From contig OY781093.1 of the NCBI GenBank assembly GCA_963676355.1, positions 3,348,001-3,412,000 of the forward strand: a stretch of DNA of 64,000 bases, in the 5' to 3' direction. The notes under the pieces were generated by a model that saw only the letters and a program-made list of their open reading frames with translations, made no database searches and was not told the origin of the DNA. This stretch comes from JAGLOK01 sp963676355. GTDB lineage: Bacteria; Bacillota; Clostridia; Christensenellales; UMGS416. Positions within the stretch are counted from its first letter, which is position 1. Each line of letters begins with the position of its first letter. Below are positions 15,788-23,729 of this stretch, one piece after another. The position numbers and the translations under genes are program-made.

Positions 15788-17099
15788 CAATTATCTCCTC
15801 AGTATATTTTTCAAGATATCCCCAATTTGCCAGCACTTCAAGTATTGTTGGTATTGGCCTTAGCATTCTTGCATTCATCAAGGCATCGTAAATATCTTTT
15901 TTTGCATATCCCAAGTCCTTAGGATGGCTTGGAGCTCCGCATTCTTTTAATGTTTTTTCAAATATTTCTCTGAGAGTCTTTAAGTTTTCCACATCTCTTT
16001 TCATCTCATCCCAATATTTGATTATTCTTCCGCGAATATCTGTCCACTTTTCTGGCGAAGCATATATTTCACCTTTATTTTTTAGCACAGCGTCCCATAC
16101 TTTCCCATATGCAGCCTTTGCCTTAGCTAAAGTTTCCATATTTTCAGGCACAACTCCCTGCGGAGGTGGTCCTGCTTCATAAAACTTTTCATAAAGTCTC
16201 ATGATAATAAGTGTATTCATTCCAACAATCGCGCCATGGTATGCCCCTTCGCGCACATTGTGTCCGTCACGCATCTCCAAAAAATGTGACATATGATGTT
16301 CTGCCCCTGAAGCCGGTCGTGAGTTTTTGTTTAGTTGCATTGCAATGCCTGAAAGAGTGAGCGCTTCCATCAGACCTTCGGTTGATTCATAGGTACGTGA
16401 CTTCACCTCATCGGATAGCTCCAAACACTTTTTAACCGCGGCGTTTGTAATCCCCTCTATCTCAGTGCACATGTGCTCACCATAGCCTATGTTTCCTAAA
16501 AGCCAGTCCATCCGCGCTGTCACCTTGCCCATAATGTCGCCGTATCCGGCAGCTGCAAGTTTTAGAGGCGCATCGGATAATATATCCAAATCTCCAATGA
16601 CCATTTGTGGTGTAATGCCAGAATATGAGATCTTCATGCCGCCTTTTGTAATGGGTGTCACTCCCGAAGCAAATCCATCCATGGAAGGCGCAGTGGCCAC
16701 CACGAAATATGGAGTTTTCATTCTTGTTGCACAAAAGCGTGTGAGGTCATTTATAGTGCCTGACCCTACCGCAATAAGCATCTTTGGCATAGGCTCTGCT
16801 GCAAACATTACACTGCCAACGGCATTTTCGTCAGGATGTACAAGATCATCATTTTTAAAAACATAATATCTGGCAACGATGCCTGCATCGCCCAACACTG
16901 ATATAACTTCTTTTCCTGCTGCCTCATATGTATTTTCATCGCAAACAACAAACACATCAGTGGGCAATCCCAACTTTTCAATGAGTTGCGGTATCTTCTT
17001 AATAGCATTCCGCTCTATTAATATATCGCGTGTGGTCGACCTGTGCGCAATCCCACAGCTGCAATCATAGGTCTTGTCTAAGTACTTATCAAAATTCAA
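15774..17099 (-). CDS. sn-glycerol-1-phosphate dehydrogenase (EgsA/AraM family)
   Basis: 441 residues; iron-alcohol-dehydrogenase fold related to EgsA of archaea and AraM of Bacillus. It reduces dihydroxyacetone phosphate to sn-glycerol 1-phosphate with NAD(P)H. Visible are the nucleotide-binding AVGSGTINDLTRFCATR, PSMDGFASG and the metal-ligand area SRPASGAEHHMSHFLE. The start is a TTG at 17099, 9 nt after GGGAGG; upstream in-frame ATGs lack a ribosome site. First gene of a three-gene operon. In Bacillus this enzyme supplies an archaeal-type ether lipid precursor; here a phosphatase follows, suggesting a different end product. Confidence 0.85.
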   Translation of the reverse strand: MNFDKYLDKTYDCSCGIAHRSTTRDILIERNAIKKIPQLIEKLGLPTDVFVVCDENTYEAAGKEVISVLGDAGIVARYYVFKNDDLVHPDENAVGSVMFAAEPMPKMLIAVGSGTINDLTRFCATRMKTPYFVVATAPSMDGFASGVTPITKGGMKISYSGITPQMVIGDLDILSDAPLKLAAAGYGDIMGKVTARMDWLLGNIGYGEHMCTEIEGITNAAVKKCLELSDEVKSRTYESTEGLMEALTLSGIAMQLNKNSRPASGAEHHMSHFLEMRDGHNVREGAYHGAIVGMNTLIIMRLYEKFYEAGPPPQGVVPENMETLAKAKAAYGKVWDAVLKNKGEIYASPEKWTDIRGRIIKYWDEMKRDVENLKTLREIFEKTLKECGAPSHPKDLGYAKKDIYDALMNARMLRPIPTILEVLANWGYLEKYTEEIIDELY

Positions 17100-17293
17100 T
17101 ATTTTATACCTCCCTTTGCTATTTATCATTATATTAGAAAGCCTATGCATAGTCTATAAAAAACTAAAGATGATATTTAACATCATATACTGTATAATTT
17201 AGAATGTCATAAGCATATTATAGCGTTTTAATATAATGCATGTGAATTATTAATGTAAAATACATTAAGCAATAAATTTGGAGGTGAAATATT

Positions 17294-18247
17294 TTGAACA
17301 AAAAAAGCGCAACAGGTATTGTGGTGCTGGTATTAGTAGCCATCGTGCTTCTTTTGTCTGTAACATCATTTTATAGAATAAAGGAAGGTGAAAATGCTGT
17401 TATTTTGACTTTCGGCGAACTAACCGACACAAAAACAACTGCCGGTTTGTATTGGCACTTACCTTTATTACAAACAGTTAAAGTTTATTCAACAACAGAA
17501 ATCCGTACAGAAGAGTATGGATATCGGACAGCGCAATCAGGAACATCATCCTCAGCTGCGCAATACTACGATGTGGACGCTGAAGCGATTATGCTTACAG
17601 GTGACTCAAGCATAGTGCGAGTAGAGGCTATCTATCAGGTACGCGTTAACGATGTGGAAAAATTCTTCTATGAAGTTGACGATCCATTCGACACGCTTAG
17701 ATATGCGTTTGAGACAGTATTGAGACGAAACGTGCAAAACACGACTCTTGACATTGCCCTTTTAGACAAAAGCGTTATAGAGGATGGCGTATCAGAGGAT
17801 TTCAAGTCAATAGTTGAAAACACATACAACATTGGAATTGATGTGGTGCAGGTTAAAATCCAAAACATCACAGTTCCGACTGAAGTGCAAGCTTCATATC
17901 AGGACGTTATCAACGCCAAAAACGAGCAAACCAGAAGGCTTGATGAAGGTGAAAAATACGAAAATCTTGTAGTCCCCGCAGCAGAAGCAAAAGCATACCA
18001 GATGATTCAGGACGCAGAGGCATATAAAGCTGAGACAATTGCAGAGGCACAGGGCGAAGTTGCCGTGTTTAACGCAGTATTTAAAAAATATATTTTAAGC
18101 CCTGAGATTACTCGGAAAAGGCTATTCATTGAAACGATAGAGAAAATTATGGCAAACGCAGACAAAAAATATATTATAAGCGAAGGTTCAGACGTACTCG
18201 AATTCCTTCCTTTAGAAACCACTGAAGGAGGTGTCACAGGTGAGTAA
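17294..18247 (+). CDS. HflK-like SPFH/band-7 membrane protein
   Basis: 317 residues. One N-terminal membrane helix (residues ~8-26) then a band-7 domain starting IKEGENAVILTFGEL, and a coiled-coil Glu/Ala-rich part (KAYQMIQDAEAYKAETIAEAQG). HflK and HflC form a large cage on the membrane that modulates the FtsH protease. Start is TTG 17294 with GGAGGTGA 5 nt before. It overlaps the next gene by 8 bases. HflKC pairs are usual in proteobacteria and less usual in Firmicutes. Confidence 0.85.
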   Translation: MNKKSATGIVVLVLVAIVLLLSVTSFYRIKEGENAVILTFGELTDTKTTAGLYWHLPLLQTVKVYSTTEIRTEEYGYRTAQSGTSSSAAQYYDVDAEAIMLTGDSSIVRVEAIYQVRVNDVEKFFYEVDDPFDTLRYAFETVLRRNVQNTTLDIALLDKSVIEDGVSEDFKSIVENTYNIGIDVVQVKIQNITVPTEVQASYQDVINAKNEQTRRLDEGEKYENLVVPAAEAKAYQMIQDAEAYKAETIAEAQGEVAVFNAVFKKYILSPEITRKRLFIETIEKIMANADKKYIISEGSDVLEFLPLETTEGGVTGE

Positions 18248-19250
18248 TACAAATAACACAAATAGTTCAAACAATACTATTAACATCAACGCCAGAATGA
18301 AAGCTCAACAAGCCGGAAAAGCTATAAAAACGCTTATAACAATAGGTGTGGTAGCACTTCTTTTGATAATAGCATTTTCTGCATCCACGTTCACAGTTAA
18401 CGAACATCAACAGGCCGTTATAATCAGGTTTGGTGAAATAGTAAGAATTGTAGTTGACCCTGCAATTTATACAGGTTCAAACAATATAAAAGGTATTAAA
18501 GTTGTAGAAGGCAAAGGGCTTTTCTTCAAAATACCTTTCATAGATCAAGTGGAACAGTTTGATTCATGGCTTAACACCTATGTATCAGACAGCGAAGATG
18601 TAAACACTGCCGATAAAAAGCAGTACTACATAACTATGTTTGCCCAATGGCGAATTTCGGATCCTGTAAAGTTTAAGGTTACACACGAAAACACCACAAG
18701 GGCTAGCAACTATCTTGATAATCTTATCTTCCCGTCCATCATACAGCGCATAAATAAGTTGGATGCGACTGAGTTTGTTTCAGACAAAGAAAAGCTGAAT
18801 CAGGCTCTAATAGAAGCACAAATTGATATAAATGAAATAATCAAAGACGGTGGAATTGAAATCAAAGACATGCAGGTCCACAGGACAATATTGCCGGATG
18901 GCAACCTTGAATCCACATATCAGCGAATGATTGCAAACCGTGAAAAAGAAGCGCAGAAATTCCGCGCAGACGGCGACAAGCAGTATCAACAGTTAGTGTC
19001 AGCGGCGGACCGTGAAGCACGTGAGATAGAAGCTGCAGCGGTTGAAGAAAGCAAGCAGATTAAAGGTGAGGGAGATGCCGAAGCGCTTGCCATTTATGCA
19101 GAAAGCTACAGCGTCGATCCGGATTTTTACTCCTTCTGGCGCTCACTTGAAGCTCTTGAATCTTCACTGGGAAGCGGTGCAACACTCGTTTTGGATGAAT
19201 CTCATCCACTTTGGGGCGACTTGCTTAAATGGATAGCTCCCCAAGAATAA
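18240..19250 (+). CDS. HflC-like SPFH/band-7 membrane protein
   Basis: 336 residues. An Asn/Thr-rich N-terminus precedes a membrane helix (~28-48), then the band-7 domain (TVNEHQQAVIIRFGEIV) and a charged coiled coil (ADREAREIEAAAVEESKQIKGEGDAEA). The C-terminal SFWRSLEALESSL resembles HflC tails. Partner of the preceding HflK-like protein. Start taken as GTG 18240, 8 nt after AAGGAGG; an in-frame GTG at 18231 overlaps that ribosome site. A bidirectional terminator follows. Confidence 0.85.
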   Translation: MSNTNNTNSSNNTININARMKAQQAGKAIKTLITIGVVALLLIIAFSASTFTVNEHQQAVIIRFGEIVRIVVDPAIYTGSNNIKGIKVVEGKGLFFKIPFIDQVEQFDSWLNTYVSDSEDVNTADKKQYYITMFAQWRISDPVKFKVTHENTTRASNYLDNLIFPSIIQRINKLDATEFVSDKEKLNQALIEAQIDINEIIKDGGIEIKDMQVHRTILPDGNLESTYQRMIANREKEAQKFRADGDKQYQQLVSAADREAREIEAAAVEESKQIKGEGDAEALAIYAESYSVDPDFYSFWRSLEALESSLGSGATLVLDESHPLWGDLLKWIAPQE

Positions 19251-19272
19251 CAAAAATTAGAAACTATAATAA

Positions 19273-19303
19273 AAATTCCGGCTCAATGGCCGGAATTTTT
19301 TTG
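19273..19303. terminator. Bidirectional terminator between hflC-like and mutS2-like genes
   Basis: AAAATTCCGGC (19273-19283) and GCCGGAATTTT (19290-19300) form an 11-bp perfect stem with A/T tracts on both sides, between two convergent genes. Confidence 0.9.
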
Positions 19304-19310
19304 TCTGTTT

Positions 19311-21254
19311 TTATTTCTTGTCAGTTACAATTTTTACACTTGGATCATGTCTTTTGCTCATTATTTTTCTAGCCTTTCTCTCTGCCGCCGATTCAAACAC
19401 TATCGACATATCATAATCCTCAGGGTAAAGCTCTTGTGCTGCTACCACGAGCTTTAATCGCTTATGGTTTATCATCTGCTTTTGTTTTTTTATCTGCACG
19501 CCCACTTCACCCTTACTGTCGGCAGCTTTATAAACAACGCCTGTCTCACGGCTGGATGATATCATCACACAGTCACCAACAGTAAACTTCTGTTCCACTT
19601 CTTTTTGTGTTTTATCTGACGCCTTTTTTCTTTGAATATAGCGCTTTTTATGAGTTGATTCATTTGTTGCATCCAGTTTATCTTCCGCATCATCAAACGT
19701 CATCTCCACCATTTGCCGCTGAGTTTCTCCGCTCTCATAAGAGGCTTCGTAAGCTCTTTTGAGCATCTTAGCCGACAGCCCCAGACGCTTTGCTATATAC
19801 AGAGCACAGCTTTCGCCTGCCTCACCTATTTCAAGCCTATATTGTGGCATTAAATTTTCTCTGTCAAAAGTCATTCTGGCATTGATAAAGCCTTTTGTAT
19901 TTTCAGCAAGCTTTTTTATCTGCGGATAATGCGTTGTAGCCACAAGCAAACATTTCTTCTGGGCAAGCTCTTCAAGTATCGATACCGCAAGCCCCATGCC
20001 TTCTGTTGGATCCGTGCCGGAGCCAAGTTCGTCCAAAAGCACCAGCGAATCCTCATCAGCCACCCGCAAAATGTTTATTATGTTTGTCATGTGCGATGAA
20101 AATGTCGATAGATTTTCCATTATGCTTTGACCATCTCCTATATCACAAAGTACAATATTTTGCATGCAAAAGGATGCTTTTTCCGCAGGGACATGAAGCC
20201 CACTCTGAGTCATTATTGATAAAAGTCCCACCGTTTTAAGCGCAACAGTTTTTCCGCCAGTGTTAGGCCCAGTGATAATAACCCCATGCGTTTTCCCACC
20301 CACTTTAAAGTCAAGCGGCACAGCCTTTTGAACTTCTAGGAGTGGGTGTTTTCCCTTATGAATTACAATCTTCTTTTCATCATTCACTTCGGCGCACACA
20401 GCATTCATCTCAATTGATAGTTTTGCTTTTGCAAAAATAAAATCCAATATCTCTAAAGCTTCAATATTAATTTTTATCTGCTGCACATGATCTTCCACAA
20501 GTGCCGTCAGCTGATATAATATCCTGCGCACTTCATTATCTTCTTCAATTTCAAGCAGCGCTAGCTTTTGCTGAAGTTTTTGCACAGCCTTTGGCTCGAT
20601 AAAGTATGTTCCCTTGCTCTTGGACATATCAATCACGCTGCCCTGCACTTTTGCTTTGTGCTGGCTTTTAACCGGAATAGTATAGTGTCCGTTGCGATAA
20701 GCCACAAATCCTTCGCTTAAATAGTTTTTATTATTGCGCAAAACGGAATCTAGCTTTGATTTTATCTCTTCATTCGTCTTTATAATCTTGCGTCTTAGGT
20801 CGTAGAGCTCTTTTGAAGCTTTGTCATACACATTATTATTTCTTATGCTGCCGTCTATCTCATCTTGGAGATAGCTTAAAGTGTCAATAGACGCTCCATA
20901 ATATGCAACTTCTTGCGATGTGCTCTCCGCCTTTTTAAGATAATCCTTCATCCTTCTGCATGAAGAAATGAATTGACTTACGCATATAAGATTTTCAGGC
21001 ATAAGCATCGCATCTTTTTCCATCAGGGAAAGCGCCTTTAAAAGATTTGTAACCGATGCAAGCGGTGGCGAGCCCATAGTCCCAATTATCTTTTTTGCCT
21101 GCGTTGTTTTGTCCAGCTCATCTATAACTTTCTGTTCGTCCATATAAGGCTCAAGGTTTAAAAGCTGCTCTTTAACTTTATCTGAAAGAGCATGCTCGGC
21201 TAGCATCTCCCGTATCTTGTCAAATTCCAATGTTTTATATGTTTTATCCGTCAT
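19311..21254 (-). CDS. MutS2-like ATPase without Smr domain
   Basis: 647 residues. Core, lever and ATPase domains of the MutS family are present: Walker A GPNTGGKTVALKT, the STFSSHM motif, Walker B LVLLDELGSGTDPTEG and the THY switch His. The domain order matches MutS2, which acts on ribosome collisions or recombination rather than mismatch repair. Standard MutS2 is about 780 residues and ends in a Smr nuclease domain; this protein instead ends after a short KOW-like segment (FTVGDCVMISSSRETGVV) and a basic tail. ATG 21254 is preceded by AAAGGAAC. A 280-nt structured leader precedes it. Confidence 0.8.
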   Translation of the reverse strand: MTDKTYKTLEFDKIREMLAEHALSDKVKEQLLNLEPYMDEQKVIDELDKTTQAKKIIGTMGSPPLASVTNLLKALSLMEKDAMLMPENLICVSQFISSCRRMKDYLKKAESTSQEVAYYGASIDTLSYLQDEIDGSIRNNNVYDKASKELYDLRRKIIKTNEEIKSKLDSVLRNNKNYLSEGFVAYRNGHYTIPVKSQHKAKVQGSVIDMSKSKGTYFIEPKAVQKLQQKLALLEIEEDNEVRRILYQLTALVEDHVQQIKINIEALEILDFIFAKAKLSIEMNAVCAEVNDEKKIVIHKGKHPLLEVQKAVPLDFKVGGKTHGVIITGPNTGGKTVALKTVGLLSIMTQSGLHVPAEKASFCMQNIVLCDIGDGQSIMENLSTFSSHMTNIINILRVADEDSLVLLDELGSGTDPTEGMGLAVSILEELAQKKCLLVATTHYPQIKKLAENTKGFINARMTFDRENLMPQYRLEIGEAGESCALYIAKRLGLSAKMLKRAYEASYESGETQRQMVEMTFDDAEDKLDATNESTHKKRYIQRKKASDKTQKEVEQKFTVGDCVMISSSRETGVVYKAADSKGEVGVQIKKQKQMINHKRLKLVVAAQELYPEDYDMSIVFESAAERKARKIMSKRHDPSVKIVTDKK

Positions 21255-21274
21255 TTTCTTGTTCCTTTCATTAT

Positions 21275-21326
21275 AAAAACCCGTCAAGACACGCCGCGCA
21301 TATGCGCAGAATACTCCGACGGGTTT
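21275..21326 (-). terminator. Leader terminator 2 before mutS2-like gene
   Basis: Minus-strand AAACCCGTC (plus 21318-21326) pairs with GACGGGTTT (plus 21277-21285), followed by T5. An inner palindrome GCGCATATGCGC (21296-21307) can extend the structure. It ends only ~20 nt before the ATG, so it could also affect translation. Confidence 0.6.
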
Positions 21327-21350
21327 AAAAGCTGGAACAAAGATTTATAT

Positions 21351-21374
21351 AACAAAAACGCAGCATATGCCGCG
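21351..21374 (-). terminator. Leader terminator 1 before mutS2-like gene
   Basis: Minus-strand CGCGGCATATGCTGCG (plus 21359-21374) is a near-perfect palindrome followed by TTTTTGTT. It lies inside the mutS2 leader, between promoter and gene. Confidence 0.65.
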
Positions 21375-21406
21375 CTCTACATTTCACTATTAAATGAGAA
21401 GTTCCA

Positions 21407-21521
21407 AGAATTTTTGTAAAGTAAACTGTAAGGCGATGTCTTCGTGGCATAAAAATAACATGCCAAAAAAACTATTAAATTAATTATTTAACCTTTACAG
21501 AAACCGATAACAAAAAATTCT
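21407..21521 (-). ncRNA. Structured 5' leader of the mutS2-like gene, class unknown
   Basis: The stretch 21255-21537 is a 283-nt transcribed leader with no convincing ORF. Minus-strand AGAATTTTTTGT (plus 21510-21521) can pair with ACAAAAATTCT (plus 21407-21417), closing a ~90-nt domain. Inside it TGGCAT and ATGCCA (21445-21465) form a hairpin, and TGTAAAG/CTTTACA gives an alternative closing stem. No T-box (TGGNACCGCG) or known aptamer consensus is visible. Two terminators follow. A riboswitch-like or attenuator function is inferred only. Confidence 0.4.
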
Positions 21522-21543
21522 CCCCTCTACTTTTGATAAATGT

Positions 21544-21572
21544 ATTATAGTATTATGCCGTTTGTTTGTCAA
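21544..21572 (-). promoter_or_regulatory. Consensus promoter of the mutS2-like leader
   Basis: Minus-strand TTGACA (plus 21567-21572), 17-bp spacer, TATAAT (plus 21544-21549): both hexamers are perfect. Transcription should begin near 21537. Confidence 0.8.
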
Positions 21573-21611
21573 TGACTTTGCTCATTTCACACTTTACAAA
21601 TATACATATAT

Positions 21612-21640
21612 TTGACATGTGTATTTTCTTATTGTAAAAT
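21612..21640 (+). promoter_or_regulatory. Promoter of the GNAT-GNAT-phosphorylase operon
   Basis: TTGACA 21612-21617, 17-bp spacer, TAAAAT 21635-21640, about 90 nt upstream of the first acetyltransferase ATG. It is back to back with the mutS2-like promoter, 40 bp apart. Confidence 0.65.
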
Positions 21641-21737
21641 ACTACCACCAATGGATTTCTATAAACAAAAGAGGCTATAAAAGAGTTTATATTTTAATGA
21701 TTAAGTAATTACAAATCTTAAACAACAAGAGGCGTAC

Positions 21738-22277
21738 ATGCACAAAAATGCACAACTGATATTTCCATGCGAACAATATCTTGAAGGATATCTTCAGGCA
21801 TGCAGAGAATATAAAGAGCTTAACATTGAAAATAGTTCTCTCCATGAACCTAATGAATATGACCAGTGGAAAGATACAATAATTGAAACCTATGAGAATC
21901 ATTCAAAAGGAATAGACCTTCCCGAAGGATTTGTTCCATATACAATGTTTTGGCTGGTTGAAGGCGAAGAATATATCGGCGGCGGCAACCTACGCCATAC
22001 CCTCACAAAAGATCTTGAACTATTCGGTGGACATATTGGTTATTTTATCCGAAAAAAATATTGGAACAAAGGATATGGTTCTCACCAATTAAAGCTCCTT
22101 CTTCAAAAAGCAAATGAGAAAGGCATCGGCAAAGCTCTTATAACATGCGATGCCAAAAACATAGCTTCTGCCAAAGTGATTGAAAAAAACGGTGGCAAAA
22201 AGCTGGGGCTTCATAAGCTTTGCATAAATAATAAGTTGAAGTTCATCTATAAATATGAAATCAATACACAAATATAA
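21738..22277 (+). CDS. GNAT N-acetyltransferase
   Basis: 179 residues, GNAT fold of the RimJ/RimL-related group: GGGNLRHTL strand region, then the acetyl-CoA loop RKKYWNKGYGSHQLKLLL and the late CDAKNIASAKVIEKNGGKK helix typical of these enzymes. Substrate unknown. First of three same-strand genes with short gaps (21 nt and 1 nt), ending with a nucleoside phosphorylase, so they are probably one operon. Confidence 0.8.
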   Translation: MHKNAQLIFPCEQYLEGYLQACREYKELNIENSSLHEPNEYDQWKDTIIETYENHSKGIDLPEGFVPYTMFWLVEGEEYIGGGNLRHTLTKDLELFGGHIGYFIRKKYWNKGYGSHQLKLLLQKANEKGIGKALITCDAKNIASAKVIEKNGGKKLGLHKLCINNKLKFIYKYEINTQI

Positions 22278-22298
22278 CATTCTTATAAAGCGTGGCAC

Positions 22299-22727
22299 AT
22301 GCTAAGCTCAATTAAATTCATAGAAAACTCCCTGCCCGTATCTGATTTTATCAAGCTTAAAGAAGAAGCTTTCGGTAGGCCATTTCGAATGAACGCTGGG
22401 CTCGAGCTTAAAAGCAGCATATATACTATTCATGCTGAACTTAATGGCAAAGTAGTGGCGATGGCAAGAATAATTGAAGCAAATAGCTTCTTTTTTCACT
22501 TAACTGATATAATCGTTTGTCCGGAAATGAGAAATCAAGGTATTGGCAAAATGATTATGGATCGTGCTATAATTCATGCAAAAGAAAACCTCCTTACTGG
22601 CAGCGAAAAAAATCTAGTTTTATTTTCTCCAAAAAGTAAAGAGAGTTTTTACATGAAGTTTGGATTCAAGTCCTGCCCCGAATCTTCAATAGACTCGGGA
22701 ATTAAAATGTATTTTAAGGAAAAGTAA
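22299..22727 (+). CDS. GNAT N-acetyltransferase, short
   Basis: 142 residues. Central GNAT strands MARIIEANSFFFHLTDIIV and the pyrophosphate loop CPEMRNQGIGKMIMD are clear; the end SKESFYMKFGFKSCP is the usual C-terminal beta bulge region. Substrate unknown. The following phosphorylase starts 1 nt after its stop, with its ribosome site AAGGAAAAG inside this gene. Confidence 0.8.
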   Translation: MLSSIKFIENSLPVSDFIKLKEEAFGRPFRMNAGLELKSSIYTIHAELNGKVVAMARIIEANSFFFHLTDIIVCPEMRNQGIGKMIMDRAIIHAKENLLTGSEKNLVLFSPKSKESFYMKFGFKSCPESSIDSGIKMYFKEK

Positions 22728-22728
22728 T

Positions 22729-23499
22729 ATGATAGAAAAAAAAGAATATCCGATACTGGAGTTTGACAAAAACAAAAAAAGCATAATAGAGCCCCACAAA
22801 GTAATCCGCAAGATAGATATTCCTCAATGCTGCGTGATAACTTTTTTTAGAGATGTAATTGACGGATATCTAAAAGAAGGCAGGCTAACTCAAATCGCCT
22901 CTCTTAAATGCGAAACACTTGACTCGCCCATATACGAGATGACATTTGAGGGCAAAAAAATATGCATAGCGCAAGGGTTTTTGGGTGCGGCAGGCTCTGC
23001 CGGACTTTTTGAAGAAATGATAGCGCTTGGAATTAAGAAATTTATTGTGTGCGGTGGAGCAGGTGTTTTAAGAGACGACATCGCTTTCGGTCATATCATA
23101 ATCCCTACGTCAGCAGTTCGTGATGAAGGACTATCATATCACTACCTTCCCCCTTCAAGAGAAGTTGCCGCCAACAGCGATGCTGTTAATGCAATTGAAA
23201 AAGTTTTCTTGGATAAAGGGATAAATTATGTTAAAGGCAAAACTTGGACAACCGATGCATTTTATCGCGAAACAAAAGACAAAGTCGCGCTTCGTGTTTC
23301 CGAAGGCTGCTTGTGTGTAGAAATGGAAGCTTCTGCTTTCATGGCGGTCGCTCAATTTCGCGGCGTAAAGCTTGGGCAGATTTTATATGGCGGAGATGAC
23401 GTAAGCGGCGACGAATGGGACAGCCGCAAATGGCAATCACGCAGCGACATAAGGCGCGCGCTGACGGAAGTTTCAATGGAGATATGTTTGACGCTTTAA
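22729..23499 (+). CDS. Nucleoside phosphorylase (PNP/UDP family)
   Basis: 256 residues of the PNP_UDP_1 family, which cleave nucleosides with phosphate to base and ribose 1-phosphate. Visible are VCGGAGVLRDDIAFGHIIIP, the substrate-side RDEGLSYHYLPPSREV and the signature CLCVEMEASAFMAVAQFRGV with the conserved MEA. The purine/pyrimidine preference cannot be read directly; the sequence resembles the uridine phosphorylase-like group. It would connect to the nucleoside importer at 40.6-45.2 kb and to ribokinase in a salvage route. Confidence 0.85.
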   Translation: MIEKKEYPILEFDKNKKSIIEPHKVIRKIDIPQCCVITFFRDVIDGYLKEGRLTQIASLKCETLDSPIYEMTFEGKKICIAQGFLGAAGSAGLFEEMIALGIKKFIVCGGAGVLRDDIAFGHIIIPTSAVRDEGLSYHYLPPSREVAANSDAVNAIEKVFLDKGINYVKGKTWTTDAFYRETKDKVALRVSEGCLCVEMEASAFMAVAQFRGVKLGQILYGGDDVSGDEWDSRKWQSRSDIRRALTEVSMEICLTL

Positions 23500-23559
23500 A
23501 TCGTATAAATCTTTAGATTTAATCATATGATTAATTATTTGCTCTTTGCACAATAACAA

Positions 23560-23586
23560 AAACCCACGGACATGCGCCGTGGGTTT
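23560..23586 (+). terminator. Terminator after nucleoside phosphorylase gene
   Basis: AAACCCACGG (23560-23569) and CCGTGGGTTT (23577-23586) form a perfect 10-bp stem. The T tract after it is short. A-rich sequence on the left lets it act on the minus strand too. The rest of the gap to 23729 holds a second small hairpin (GTGCC-CGA-GGCAC, then T6 at about 23695) and no ORF. Confidence 0.75.
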
Positions 23587-23729
23587 CCTATTATTAATTG
23601 ATTACAAAGCGCAAAATTTACGCTCTCACACTTCTAAACAACTGCTGTCGCGCTCCGCATTTTTTTTAATGCTCTGAAGTGCCCGAGGCACGAGTTTTTT
23701 GATCCTTGCAAATACCTCAATGAGAAATG

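Noticed and set aside
23518..23533. 16-bp AT-rich palindrome TTAATCATATGATTAA after the phosphorylase gene
   Set aside because: Easily arises in AT-rich DNA; no repeat elsewhere in the window and a clear terminator follows it.
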